DNA of 42,561 nucleotides. Origin: Cryobacterium sp. (GTDB lineage Bacteria > Actinomycetota > Actinomycetes > Actinomycetales > Microbacteriaceae). A program made the translations under genes and the position numbers. The stretch covers positions 1 to 42,561 of the forward strand of contig JAHBSS010000012.1 in the NCBI GenBank assembly GCA_019639015.1. Direction: 5' to 3'. Positions 33,717 to 42,135 of the stretch are shown piece by piece (position 1 is the stretch's first letter; each line of letters begins with the position of its first letter). A model generated the notes under the pieces. It was not told the origin of the DNA. It did no database searches and worked only from the letters and a program-made list of their open reading frames with translations.

Positions 33717-34279
33717 GTTTGCTCCGATACGATTTCGACTTTGGTTGGTTCTGGTATCCGGACAACTATTTGTATTTCGTCGCCGATTTCAATAATCGTG
33801 CCATCAAGGGCAACAGCAGTTTCGCCTTGCCGCAACAGCCTGCGCGACACCCCAACTCCAAGTAGTGCCGTACCGTTAGCTGATCCAAGATCGCGGACGA
33901 CCACGCTAGAACCAACTTGGGTAACTTCGACGTGACTAGCCGAAATCTCACGCGCAGGGGACGGCACCATTACGAGCCTTGGCGCAATGCTTCCAGCAAT
34001 TCTTGGCACGGCAGGTTTTCGTCCAATAATGGTTGGTCGATCGAGAAGAATCGGTTCGTGAGAACCAATTATTAAGCTCGCAGTAGTTGCCTGATTATCG
34101 GATCTTGTACTGGAAGTGGTTCCGACAGTTGACTTGGCAGAAAGTTCCCGATCAATTTGCCTCGACGACATGATCACGGTGTCCGCATCGACGGATGATA
34201 GCTCGAGGGGTTTGTTTCGCTTCGCGGTCCTGTGCGAAACAACTGTGTCTGAAGTGTCCGGTTCTAGAGCAATGTTCAT
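33713..34279 (-). CDS. FHA-domain phosphothreonine-binding protein
   Basis: This 188-aa cytosolic protein has a flexible N-terminal part (about 1-85) and an FHA domain (about 88-180). FHA motifs are TIIGRKP, REISASHVEV and DLGSANGT, with the phosphate-binding Arg, Ser and the Asn-Gly pair intact. The N-terminal tail has two similar acidic-threonine sites, SDTVV (T12) and ADTVI (T34), which resemble places a kinase could modify, as in GarA-type proteins. It is translationally coupled on both sides: ATGA overlaps with the DUF1345 gene upstream and the PP2C gene downstream. Confidence 0.9.
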   Translation of the reverse strand: MNIALEPDTSDTVVSHRTAKRNKPLELSSVDADTVIMSSRQIDRELSAKSTVGTTSSTRSDNQATTASLIIGSHEPILLDRPTIIGRKPAVPRIAGSIAPRLVMVPSPAREISASHVEVTQVGSSVVVRDLGSANGTALLGVGVSRRLLRQGETAVALDGTIIEIGDEIQIVVRIPEPTKVEIVSEQT

Positions 34280-34983
34280 GCGCCTAAACCAGCGATCAAA
34301 TTCACAACGGATGCAAGAATTACAACCCCAAACACGTAAGAGAGTAACCCGTGGCGCAACACAACCATCCGAATCTCTCGGCTACTTAAAGCTGTGTCAG
34401 CAATTTGGAACGTCATTCCCAACATAAAAGACACATAAGCAAAATCGCGGTAGTCCGGGTTCGACTCTTGATTGAAGTCGATCCCTTTTCCACCTGAACG
34501 GTAGTACACCGAGGCGTACCGCAAGGTATACAGAGTGTGAATTAGTGCCCACGAGAGCGCGACGCTAATCAATGCGACCGAAGCCAACACAAGTTTCTCG
34601 AAACCAGAAGCGCTTGCCGCTCTGGTAAGTACCAAAACCACAATGCCCAGCGACGCAAGACACGCCAAAACGAGCACTAGGTCTGCTGCCGTTCGGGACG
34701 GGTCTTCCCTAGTCGAATGCGATTTCGTTTCACTAGCATCCATCTTGCTGATTCGAAACCATACCCAAGCTAGGTAACTGAGCCCTCCAGCTATCCAACC
34801 AGCAACCAGTGCGTATTGCTGGGCACCAAGCATCCAAGCGGCGACTGCGACTGCCGCTCCAACCAGCAGCATCACTAGAACCCTCAAGCTTGCTCGATGG
34901 GATACCGCGGTGCTCACCTTCCGATTATGACTGGAAACCAAATCGATATCGGTTGAATTTGAAATTCGGTATTTTGTCGACAA
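34276..34983 (-). CDS. DUF1345 membrane protein
   Basis: This is a 235-aa integral membrane protein of unknown function (DUF1345/PF07077 pattern). About five hydrophobic segments are visible, with the family signatures WALIHTLYTLRYASVYY, NPDYRDFAYVSFMLGMTFQ and the following DTALSSREIR. The start appears to be a TTG at 34981-34983 with AGGA 8 nt upstream; no ATG or GTG upstream is in frame, and the next in-frame candidate (GTG at codon 24) lacks a good ribosome site. The TTG lies within the palindrome TTGTCGACAA (34974-34983). It heads the minus-strand locus and overlaps the FHA gene by 4 bp, suggesting a link to the phospho-signalling module. The 88-bp gap to the Lrp gene must hold both promoters; another palindrome, CGAATTCG, lies at 34998-35005. 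Confidence 0.85.
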   Translation of the reverse strand: MSTKYRISNSTDIDLVSSHNRKVSTAVSHRASLRVLVMLLVGAAVAVAAWMLGAQQYALVAGWIAGGLSYLAWVWFRISKMDASETKSHSTREDPSRTAADLVLVLACLASLGIVVLVLTRAASASGFEKLVLASVALISVALSWALIHTLYTLRYASVYYRSGGKGIDFNQESNPDYRDFAYVSFMLGMTFQIADTALSSREIRMVVLRHGLLSYVFGVVILASVVNLIAGLGA

Positions 34984-35071
34984 ACACTCATTCCTACCGA
35001 ATTCGTTGTCAAACTACACTCAAATTGCGGATTCGCTTGAGAAAGTTACACATGACTGTCAGAATCGATAT

Positions 35072-35539
35072 ATGAGCCCCAACGGAAAGCCGCAGCCGCT
35101 CGACAACGTGTCGAAAGCGATCATCGAACAGCTGCAGACAGACGGACGACGCTCATACGCCGAGATCGGGAAAGCGGTTGGACTTAGCGAGGCAGCGGTG
35201 CGTCAAAGAGTTCAAAAACTTTCGGATTCCGGTGTGATGCAGGTTGTTGCGGTGACAGACCCAATGCAATTGGGTTTTTACCGTCAAGCGATGGTGGGAA
35301 TTTGCGTAACCGGCGATGCGACATCCGTTGCTGATCGGCTAAGCAAGATTTCCGCCGTTGATTATGTGGTACTAACCGCAGGCAGTTTCGACATTCTCGC
35401 CGAAATCGTCTGCGAGAACGATGCCGACTTAATCGACCTGCTAAACAAAGAGATCCGCGCGATCCCGGGAGTTCAATCCACTGAGACGTTCGTGTATCTC
35501 AAGCTGCAAAAGCAGTTCTATAACTGGGGAACGAGATAA
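35072..35539 (+). CDS. Lrp/AsnC-family transcriptional regulator
   Basis: This is a 155-aa regulator with an N-terminal winged helix-turn-helix (SKAIIEQLQTDGRRSYAEIG, then VGLSEAAVRQRVQKL, about residues 14-50) and a C-terminal RAM/ligand domain (about 68-150, with VLTAGSFDILAEIVCEND). The ATG at 35072 is preferred over an upstream in-frame TTG because the family N-terminus begins here. No Shine-Dalgarno is visible, so a leaderless transcript is possible. It lies 5 bp before the aminotransferase and is almost certainly cotranscribed with it and the oxidoreductase, so it probably regulates polyamine or amine catabolism in response to an amino acid or amine. Mycobacterial homologues control ald. 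Confidence 0.92.
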   Translation: MSPNGKPQPLDNVSKAIIEQLQTDGRRSYAEIGKAVGLSEAAVRQRVQKLSDSGVMQVVAVTDPMQLGFYRQAMVGICVTGDATSVADRLSKISAVDYVVLTAGSFDILAEIVCENDADLIDLLNKEIRAIPGVQSTETFVYLKLQKQFYNWGTR

Positions 35540-35544
35540 GAGAA

Positions 35545-36948
35545 ATGACAATCCTGGAAACACCCACAACTAATTACGACACCAAAACCTTGCAGGCAAT
35601 GGCCCGCGACCACCTATGGATGGCGTTCGCACGTCAATCAGTCATGGAAGACGGTCCCGGCGTTCCGATCATTGTTCGCGGCGAGGGTCATCACATTTGG
35701 GACAGCAACGGCAAAAAATACTTTGACGGGCTTAGCGGCTTGTTCGTCGTCAACGCGGGTCACGGTCGCAAGCGACTTGCTGAGGCCGCAGCTCGACAAG
35801 CCGAAGAGCTTGCGTTCTTCCCAATCTGGTCCTATGCACACCCAAAGGCAATCGAACTCGCAGATCGACTAGCGGGCTACGCGCCTGGCGACCTGAACAG
35901 AGTGTTCTTTTCGTCCGGCGGTGGGGAAGCTGTAGAAACAGCTTTCAAGCTTGCGAAGTATTACTGGAAGCTCAAGGGTCAGCCAGGAAAACACAAAGTA
36001 ATCTCTCGTTCAATCGCGTATCACGGAACGCCTCAGGGTGCTCTTGCAATCACGGGAATCCCCGACATGAAGGCAATGTTTGAACCCGTAACTCCAGGTG
36101 GATTCAGAGTTCCAAACACGAACTATTACCGTGCTGACGAAATGGGATTCACTGGAAGCCTTGAAGCCTTTGGGCAATGGGCGGCAAACCGGATCGAAGA
36201 AATGATTCAGTTCGAGGGGCCAGAGACGGTTGCCGCTGTGTTCCTTGAGCCGGTTCAAAACTCGGGCGGATGCTTCCCGCCACCCCCCGGCTACTTCAAG
36301 CGAGTGCGCGAAATCTGCGACGAGTACGATGTGCTGTTGGTCGCCGATGAAGTTATTACCGGTTTTGGTCGCATCGGAAACATGTTCGCTTCAACTACTT
36401 ACGGTTTCGAGCCTGACATGATTACGTGCGCGAAGGGGCTAACTAGTGGTTACTCCCCTGCTGGAGCAACCATCATTAGCGACAAGCTCTACGAACCGTT
36501 CAAGCACGGGGATACAACCTTCTACCACGGCTACACGTTCGGCGGGCATCCTGTGTCTGCTGCAGTTGCGCTTGAGAATCTAGACATTTTCGAGGAAGAA
36601 AAACTCAACGAGCGTGTTCGCGAGAACTCGCCAATCTTCCGTGCGACGCTCGAGAAGTTGCTCGATTTGCCAATCGTTGGTGACGTTCGAGGTGACGGCT
36701 ACTTCTTCGGAATTGAGCTCGTGAAAGACAAGGCCACTAAAGAGACATTCAACGACGACGAATCCGAGCGCTTGCTTCGCGGCTTCCTCTCGAAGGCGTT
36801 GTACGATGCCGGGCTGTATTGCCGGGCAGACGACCGCGGTGACCCGGTTGTGCAATTGGCGCCGCCGTTGACGATTGGGCCGGCTGAGTTTGACGAGATC
36901 GAAGGAATTCTTCGGAACGTGCTGACCGAAGCTTGGTCAAGAATCTAA
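35545..36948 (+). CDS. Putrescine/omega-amino acid--pyruvate aminotransferase (SpuC-like, class III)
   Basis: This 467-aa PLP enzyme most resembles SpuC-type putrescine:pyruvate aminotransferases or beta-alanine:pyruvate aminotransferases. N-terminal MARDHLWMAF and DGLSGLFVVNAGHGR are typical, followed by FFSSGGGEAVETAFKLAKYY (122-141), AYHGTPQGALAITG, VADEVITGFGRIG with D268, and ITCAKGLTSGYSPAGA with the PLP lysine K297. It would turn putrescine or a related diamine into an aminoaldehyde with alanine as by-product. It sits between an Lrp regulator (5 bp) and a PuuB-like oxidase (27 bp). The ribosome site is weak (AGAG), in keeping with coupling. Omega-amino acids such as beta-alanine are alternative substrates. 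Confidence 0.9.
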   Translation: MTILETPTTNYDTKTLQAMARDHLWMAFARQSVMEDGPGVPIIVRGEGHHIWDSNGKKYFDGLSGLFVVNAGHGRKRLAEAAARQAEELAFFPIWSYAHPKAIELADRLAGYAPGDLNRVFFSSGGGEAVETAFKLAKYYWKLKGQPGKHKVISRSIAYHGTPQGALAITGIPDMKAMFEPVTPGGFRVPNTNYYRADEMGFTGSLEAFGQWAANRIEEMIQFEGPETVAAVFLEPVQNSGGCFPPPPGYFKRVREICDEYDVLLVADEVITGFGRIGNMFASTTYGFEPDMITCAKGLTSGYSPAGATIISDKLYEPFKHGDTTFYHGYTFGGHPVSAAVALENLDIFEEEKLNERVRENSPIFRATLEKLLDLPIVGDVRGDGYFFGIELVKDKATKETFNDDESERLLRGFLSKALYDAGLYCRADDRGDPVVQLAPPLTIGPAEFDEIEGILRNVLTEAWSRI

Positions 36949-36975
36949 GACACCTCAAACTTAGGGAACTAACCC

Positions 36976-38376
36976 GTGAGCGAATATCAGGGTCTGAGCT
37001 TTTGGCTTGACTCATTGCTAGAGGCTGGTCTTGACACGTTGAAGCCGAGAGCTCCACTTTCCGGCAATCTTAAAGTCGATGTAGCAATCATCGGTGGCGG
37101 GTTGACCGGATTGTGGAGTGCCTACTACTTGCTAAAGCAGAATCCTCGACTCAAAGTCGTGGTGCTCGAAAAAGAGATCGCGGGCTTCGGTGCTTCCGGT
37201 CGAAACGGTGGATGGTGCTCGGCACTTTTCCCCGCTTCGACTGGATACATGGAACGCAAGCACGGTTTGCAGGCCGCTCTAAATATGCGTCAAGCGATGA
37301 TTGACACCGTTACTGAAGTGGGCGCTGTTACAAAAGCCGAAAAGCTGGATTGCGATTTCGTCCAAGGCGGGACCTTGCTTTTTGCTAGGTCTGAACCGCA
37401 ACTTCGGCGAGCTACCGAAGAATTCGAAGAAGCTACGCACTACGGGGTTGACAAGGTTCAATGGACTGCCTTGCCAACACGAGAGCCCGGATCTAAGACC
37501 TACAAAGCCGTTCCCAAGTCGCCAACCGGCACTATTGGGAAATTGATCGAACCAGCTTGCGCAAGATTGCATCCGGGGAAGCTCGTCAGAGGACTTGCAA
37601 GAGTTGTTGAAGCACTTGGCGGCGAAATCTTTGAGAAGACTGAAGTGCTTTCTTGGACGAGGAGTTCGGTTCAAACAGCGAACGGAGCCGTTGAGGCTAA
37701 TCATGTCGTCGTTGCGACCGAAGGCTACGGTGCAAACTTCAAGCAAACTCATCGCGCGATTTTGCCGCTTTATTCGCTAATGATCGCGACCGAACCGCTC
37801 CCTGATTCTGCCTGGAGCGAGATTGGGATCGAACACGGTCAAACTTTTGCTGACTTTAGGCACTTGCTCATTTACGGTCAGCGAACAGCCGACAACCGCT
37901 TTGCTTTCGGTGGGCGAGGTGCCAGGTACCACTGGGGAAGCACAATCCGTTCCAAATACGACAAAGTTCCGAAAGTGTTTCAACATCTTCAAGACACTTT
38001 GCACGAAATGTTCCCGAAAACTCGCGAATACTCGATTACGCATCGTTGGGGTGGCCCGCTCGGAGTGCCTCGGGATTGGCACGCGGCGATTCGAATTGAG
38101 GATGGAGTCATTTGGGCTGGAGGTTATGTTGGCGATGGCTTGAGCACAACGAACATCGCCGGCAGAACAATTGCGGACCTTGTGCTCGGCAAATCCACGA
38201 AGTTGACTTCGCTTCCTTGGGTCAACCACAAATCACACAATTGGGAACCGGAGCCATTACGTTTCGTGGGCGCCAACCTCGGTCTAACCGCAATGCAGAT
38301 TGCCGACTTTGAGGAACGGCTCACCCGCCGACCTTCATTGGCTGCCAAGATAATGGCACCATTAGTCGGCGGTTGA
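36976..38376 (+). CDS. puuB: FAD-dependent amine oxidoreductase, PuuB-like
   Basis: This 466-aa DAO-type flavoprotein is similar to gamma-glutamylputrescine oxidase. After a short lead (SFWLDSLLEAG) comes the FAD dinucleotide motif VDVAIIGGGLTGLWSAYYL (about 34-52), VVLEKEIAGFGASGRNGGW with the second FAD contact, and a substrate domain. The C-terminal GGYVGDGLSTTNIAGRTIADL closes the FAD fold. The start is a GTG with AGGGA 8 nt upstream. It follows the diamine aminotransferase, so both probably act in amine breakdown. A PuuA glutamylputrescine synthetase, needed for the full Puu route, is not in the window, so the enzyme may oxidise another amine. Confidence 0.88.
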   Translation: MSEYQGLSFWLDSLLEAGLDTLKPRAPLSGNLKVDVAIIGGGLTGLWSAYYLLKQNPRLKVVVLEKEIAGFGASGRNGGWCSALFPASTGYMERKHGLQAALNMRQAMIDTVTEVGAVTKAEKLDCDFVQGGTLLFARSEPQLRRATEEFEEATHYGVDKVQWTALPTREPGSKTYKAVPKSPTGTIGKLIEPACARLHPGKLVRGLARVVEALGGEIFEKTEVLSWTRSSVQTANGAVEANHVVVATEGYGANFKQTHRAILPLYSLMIATEPLPDSAWSEIGIEHGQTFADFRHLLIYGQRTADNRFAFGGRGARYHWGSTIRSKYDKVPKVFQHLQDTLHEMFPKTREYSITHRWGGPLGVPRDWHAAIRIEDGVIWAGGYVGDGLSTTNIAGRTIADLVLGKSTKLTSLPWVNHKSHNWEPEPLRFVGANLGLTAMQIADFEERLTRRPSLAAKIMAPLVGG

Positions 38377-38405
38377 GCCGGTCATGCTGTCTAGCTTGAC
38401 CGGTT
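38376..38405. terminator. Bidirectional terminator-like hairpin between convergent operons
   Basis: AGCCGGTCA, 12-nt loop, TGACCGGTT: a 9-bp stem with one wobble, filling the 34-bp gap between the oxidoreductase stop and the ABC exporter stop. Outer TTGAGC (38373-38378) and GCTCAA (38409-38414) can extend or compete with it. Neither side has a U tract, but the position between convergent genes supports termination. Confidence 0.5.
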
Positions 38406-38410
38406 GACGC

Positions 38411-40402
38411 TCAAGCTTCTCCAACCAGTTCGTTCTCGTCGAGCACGGGTCCAGCAAATTGTGCTTGGTAGAGCCGGGCATACGCACCGTTCACCTTCAG
38501 CAATTCGGTGTGGGTTCCTTGTTCGACGATCGTGCCGTGTTCCATGACCAGAATTAGGTCGGCATCCCGAATAGTCGAGAGTCGGTGGGCGATCACAAAA
38601 CTGGTTCGATCGCTTCGAAGCGCAGCCATTGCATGCTGCACGAGCACCTCGGTTCTCGTGTCAACGGAACTTGTCGCCTCATCCAAAATCAGCACGCTCG
38701 GCTTCGCCAAGAATGCGCGCGCTATCGTGAGCAATTGCTTTTCGCCGGCGCTCACATTGGATGCTTCGTCATCCAGAACTGTGTCGTAACCGTCAGGCAA
38801 AGTGCGCACGAATCGATCTACATAGGTCGCAGTCGCAGCCTCGATAATCTCATCATCACTAGCATCGGGTTTCGAGTACGCGATATTTTCGCGAATTGTC
38901 CCTCCGAACAACCAAGTGTCCTGAAGAACCATGCCGATTCTGGATCTCAAGTCATCTCGAGTCATTTTGGCGATATCGACTCCGTCGAGAGTTATTCGAC
39001 CAGAGTTCAATTCATAGAACCTCATGATCAAGTTCACAAGAGTTGTCTTGCCGGCGCCAGTCGGACCGACGATTGCGATTGTGTGTCCTGGTTTCGCGGT
39101 GAGGTTGATGTTTTCAATTAGTGGGTTTTCCGGGTCGTAGCTGAAGTTCACGTTCTCGAACTCGAGTAAACCCTTTGACGACTTTGGCGACTCGGCTGGT
39201 TCAAAATCGAGACTTTGATCTTCTGCGTCGAGAACCGCGAACACTCGCTCTGCGGATGCAACTCCAGATTGAAGTAGGTTCGCCATGCTTCCTAGCTGCG
39301 CAAGCGGTTGAGTGAACTGCCGCGAATATTGAATGAACGCTTGAATGTCGCCAAGCCTCATCGCACCGCCAGCAACTTGAAGTCCACCAACTACTGCAAT
39401 TAACACATAGACAAGGTTCCCGACAAACATCATTGAAGGCATGATGATTCCGGAAACAAACTGACCCCCGAAACTAGCCTTGAACAGTTCGTCGTTCTTG
39501 TCATCGAATACTTTCGTCACTTCACGCTGACGACCGAACACCTTGACAATTGCGTGTCCGGTGAAGTTCTCTTCAATCTGAGCATTGAGTTCGCCGGTGT
39601 GCTTCCACTGGGCAGCGAACATTTTTTGCGAACGCTTAGCGATAACCATCGTGATTGCGGCGGTCAACGGAATCGTAACGAGCGCGATCACTGTCAGTAA
39701 GGGTGACGTAATGAACATCATCACGATCACGCCGACAACCATGAGTATCGAGGAAACCACTTGGCTAAGTGTCTGTTGCAAGCTTTGCGAAATATTGTCG
39801 ATGTCGTTTGTTACTCGGCTTAGCAACTCCCCTCTTGGAGTTTTATCAAAGTAGCTCAACGGCAAACGATGTACCTTCGCCTCGACATCCTCACGGAGTC
39901 GAAACACGGTTTTTTGAACGACATCATTCAAGATGTACGCCTGCAGCCATCCAAAAATCGACGAAAGTACATACAACGAAAGCACCAAGAGCAGCACAAA
40001 GGAAAGCGCCTTGAAATCAATTCCGTGCCCAGGATGCAAGTGCATTCCGCTGAGCAAGTCGGCGTAGCTGTCTTTGCCTTGAGAGCGTAGCCCTTGGATG
40101 ATTTGGTCCTGAGTTACACCCGCCGGCAGCTTCTTGGAAATCACGCCTTCAAAAATTAGGTTCGTTCCTTCACCAAGCAGTTTCGGCCCGATGACCGAGA
40201 GCGTGACGCTTGCAATCGCAAATAGGAACACCCAAATGATTCCAAACCATTCCGGGCGAAGGCGGCGCATTAGTCGCTTCGCACTTGGGCCAAAGTTGAT
40301 GGCTTTTTCAGCCGGCCCCTGCATTCCGCCGAATGGACCACCACCGCGCCTTGGTCTTGGGGCGGCCTGGACTGGACGGTTCTCTGATTCTGAGTCACTC
40401 AT
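38411..40402 (-). CDS. ABC exporter half-transporter B (consensus catalytic site)
   Basis: This 663-aa type IV ABC exporter subunit has a Pro/Gly-rich cytosolic N-terminus of about 40 residues, six membrane helices (about 50-360, with an extended loop GVTQDQIIQGLRSQGKDSYA outside) and a nucleotide-binding domain. Walker A is GPTGAGKTTL, Walker B with catalytic glutamate is LILDEATSSVD and the switch is AHRL. The signature is the deviant VSAGEKQ. Its ATG overlaps the upstream partner by 4 bp. Partner differences point to a heterodimer of the BmrCD/LmrCD/TM287-288 type, exporting drugs, lipids or peptides. The substrate cannot be read from sequence. Confidence 0.92.
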   Translation of the reverse strand: MSDSESENRPVQAAPRPRRGGGPFGGMQGPAEKAINFGPSAKRLMRRLRPEWFGIIWVFLFAIASVTLSVIGPKLLGEGTNLIFEGVISKKLPAGVTQDQIIQGLRSQGKDSYADLLSGMHLHPGHGIDFKALSFVLLLVLSLYVLSSIFGWLQAYILNDVVQKTVFRLREDVEAKVHRLPLSYFDKTPRGELLSRVTNDIDNISQSLQQTLSQVVSSILMVVGVIVMMFITSPLLTVIALVTIPLTAAITMVIAKRSQKMFAAQWKHTGELNAQIEENFTGHAIVKVFGRQREVTKVFDDKNDELFKASFGGQFVSGIIMPSMMFVGNLVYVLIAVVGGLQVAGGAMRLGDIQAFIQYSRQFTQPLAQLGSMANLLQSGVASAERVFAVLDAEDQSLDFEPAESPKSSKGLLEFENVNFSYDPENPLIENINLTAKPGHTIAIVGPTGAGKTTLVNLIMRFYELNSGRITLDGVDIAKMTRDDLRSRIGMVLQDTWLFGGTIRENIAYSKPDASDDEIIEAATATYVDRFVRTLPDGYDTVLDDEASNVSAGEKQLLTIARAFLAKPSVLILDEATSSVDTRTEVLVQHAMAALRSDRTSFVIAHRLSTIRDADLILVMEHGTIVEQGTHTELLKVNGAYARLYQAQFAGPVLDENELVGEA

Positions 40403-42132
40403 CGCGCATCCTCCGGAGTTAGTTGCGAAGAAACGATCTCCGCATAAGTTTCATTTCTGTTCAACAGTTCCTCGTGAGTTCCAGCACCAACAACTTGGCC
40501 GTTTTCGAGCACAATTATTTGGTCTGCATCAACGATCGTTGATACTCGCTGAGCAACGATCAAAAGCGTGGAACCCTTCATGTTCTTCTTCAGAGCTTGC
40601 CGAAGCCTCGAGTCAGTGCCCGTATCGAGAGCCGAGAAAGAGTCGTCGAACACGTAGATTTCCGGTTTCTTTACCAAGGCTCTCGCGATTGCAAGTCTTT
40701 GCCTTTGACCACCAGAAACGTTGGTTCCGCCTTGAGCGATTGGGGCCTCTAGGCCCTTCTCGAATTCGGAGACGAAATCCTTCGCTTGAGCAATCTCGAG
40801 CGCTTTCCAAAGTTCTTCATCAGTGGCATCCGGCTTTCCATATCGCAGGTTGCTTGCTACCGTTCCCGAGAACAAATATGGCTTCTGGGGCACCAAGCCA
40901 AGCAAGCTCCAAAGCAAGTCAGGCTCTAGTTCGCGAACATCAACGCCATCGACATAGACCGCACCACCCGTGACATCAAACAGTCTCGGGAGCAGATTCA
41001 CGAGAGTTGTTTTTCCAGAACCAGTGCTGCCGATGATTGCCGTTGTCTTGCCTGGTCTAACGGCAAAGTTCAGATTCTTCAAAACCGGCTGTTCCGCTCC
41101 CGGATACTGAAACGATGCATCCAAGAATTCGATGGTTCCGTGTTCGCTAAGTTTTGTCACAGGGTTACTTGGAGGAACGACCGAAGTGTTAGTTTCAAGA
41201 ACTTCGCCAATTCGATCCGCGCTTACTGCGGCGCGCGGCAACAAGATTCCGAGGAATGTCGCCATCATCACGCCCATAAGTATTTGAATCAGGTATTGCA
41301 AGAACGCCATTAGCGTTCCGACTTCAATATCGCCGGCGTTAACTCTTTGACCGCCAAACCAGATGACCGCAACGCTCGAAACATTCATGACGAGCATGAC
41401 GACCGGGAACATGAGAGCGAAGTAGCGACCAGCACTTAATGCCGTCTTTGTCAGTTCTGAGTTTGCAGTTTCAAATCGCTTGGTTTCGCCTCGCTCCCGA
41501 ACGAATGCGCGGATAACTCGAATGCCCGTCAATTGTTCACGTAGAACCAAGTTCACTCGGTCGATTCGCTTTTGCATTTTTCGAAATAGTGGAACCATTC
41601 GCGTCATAATCCCGCCAACTGCAACAAGCAGAATCGGGATGCTAACGGCCATGAGCCAAGAGAGTCCAACATCCTGTTGTAGCGCCATGATTACGCCACC
41701 GATTGCGAGCATCGGAGCAGAGATGAACAAGGTGCAAATCATGAGCACGACCATTTGCACTTGCTGCACATCGTTGGTTGTGCGTGTGATCAAAGACGGC
41801 GCACCAAATGACGCTACCTCTCGTTCGCTGAACTCACTAACCGTGTGGAAGATCACTCCGCGCAAGTCACGCCCAAGCGACATCGCAAGCTTTGCTCCGA
41901 AATACACTGCGGTAATCGAGCAAGCAACTTGCAATACGGTGATCCCCAGCATGAGTCCACCGACCGCAATGATGTAGCCTATGTCGCCCTTGGCAATTCC
42001 GTTGTCGACGATGTCCGCGTTCAAGGTAGGTAGGTATAACGATGCTAGGGACTGCGCAAGCTGAAACACACATACTGCGACAAACATCGGCCAGTATGGG
42101 CGCAAATAGCGCAAAAGAATCTTCATCAACAT
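40399..42132 (-). CDS. ABC exporter half-transporter A (degenerate Walker B)
   Basis: This 577-aa ABC exporter subunit has six membrane helices (about 15-300) and an ATPase domain. Walker A is GSTGSGKTTL, the signature is the canonical VSGGQRQR, but Walker B is VFDDSFSALD, with Asp in place of the catalytic Glu. The switch region is AQRVS (Gln instead of His-Arg), again typical for the degenerate half. With the second subunit it would form one weak and one active ATP site. The ATG at 42132 follows the TetR stop by 3 bp and has AGAGGAA about 8 nt upstream; ATG 42126 is a less favoured alternative. Confidence 0.93.
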   Translation of the reverse strand: MLMKILLRYLRPYWPMFVAVCVFQLAQSLASLYLPTLNADIVDNGIAKGDIGYIIAVGGLMLGITVLQVACSITAVYFGAKLAMSLGRDLRGVIFHTVSEFSEREVASFGAPSLITRTTNDVQQVQMVVLMICTLFISAPMLAIGGVIMALQQDVGLSWLMAVSIPILLVAVGGIMTRMVPLFRKMQKRIDRVNLVLREQLTGIRVIRAFVRERGETKRFETANSELTKTALSAGRYFALMFPVVMLVMNVSSVAVIWFGGQRVNAGDIEVGTLMAFLQYLIQILMGVMMATFLGILLPRAAVSADRIGEVLETNTSVVPPSNPVTKLSEHGTIEFLDASFQYPGAEQPVLKNLNFAVRPGKTTAIIGSTGSGKTTLVNLLPRLFDVTGGAVYVDGVDVRELEPDLLWSLLGLVPQKPYLFSGTVASNLRYGKPDATDEELWKALEIAQAKDFVSEFEKGLEAPIAQGGTNVSGGQRQRLAIARALVKKPEIYVFDDSFSALDTGTDSRLRQALKKNMKGSTLLIVAQRVSTIVDADQIIVLENGQVVGAGTHEELLNRNETYAEIVSSQLTPEDAR

Positions 42133-42135
42133 GTT

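Noticed and set aside
17024-34983. A complete canonical ESX/type VII secretion locus
   Set aside because: Only an EccC-like ATPase is present; I found no small WXG100-like open frame, EccB, EccD, EccE or subtilisin-type mycosin in or between the genes.
40134-40973. 279-codon plus-strand open frame across the ABC exporter genes
   Set aside because: It overlaps conserved Walker and signature regions on the other strand and the translation is low-complexity Arg/Pro/Ser-rich without a domain.
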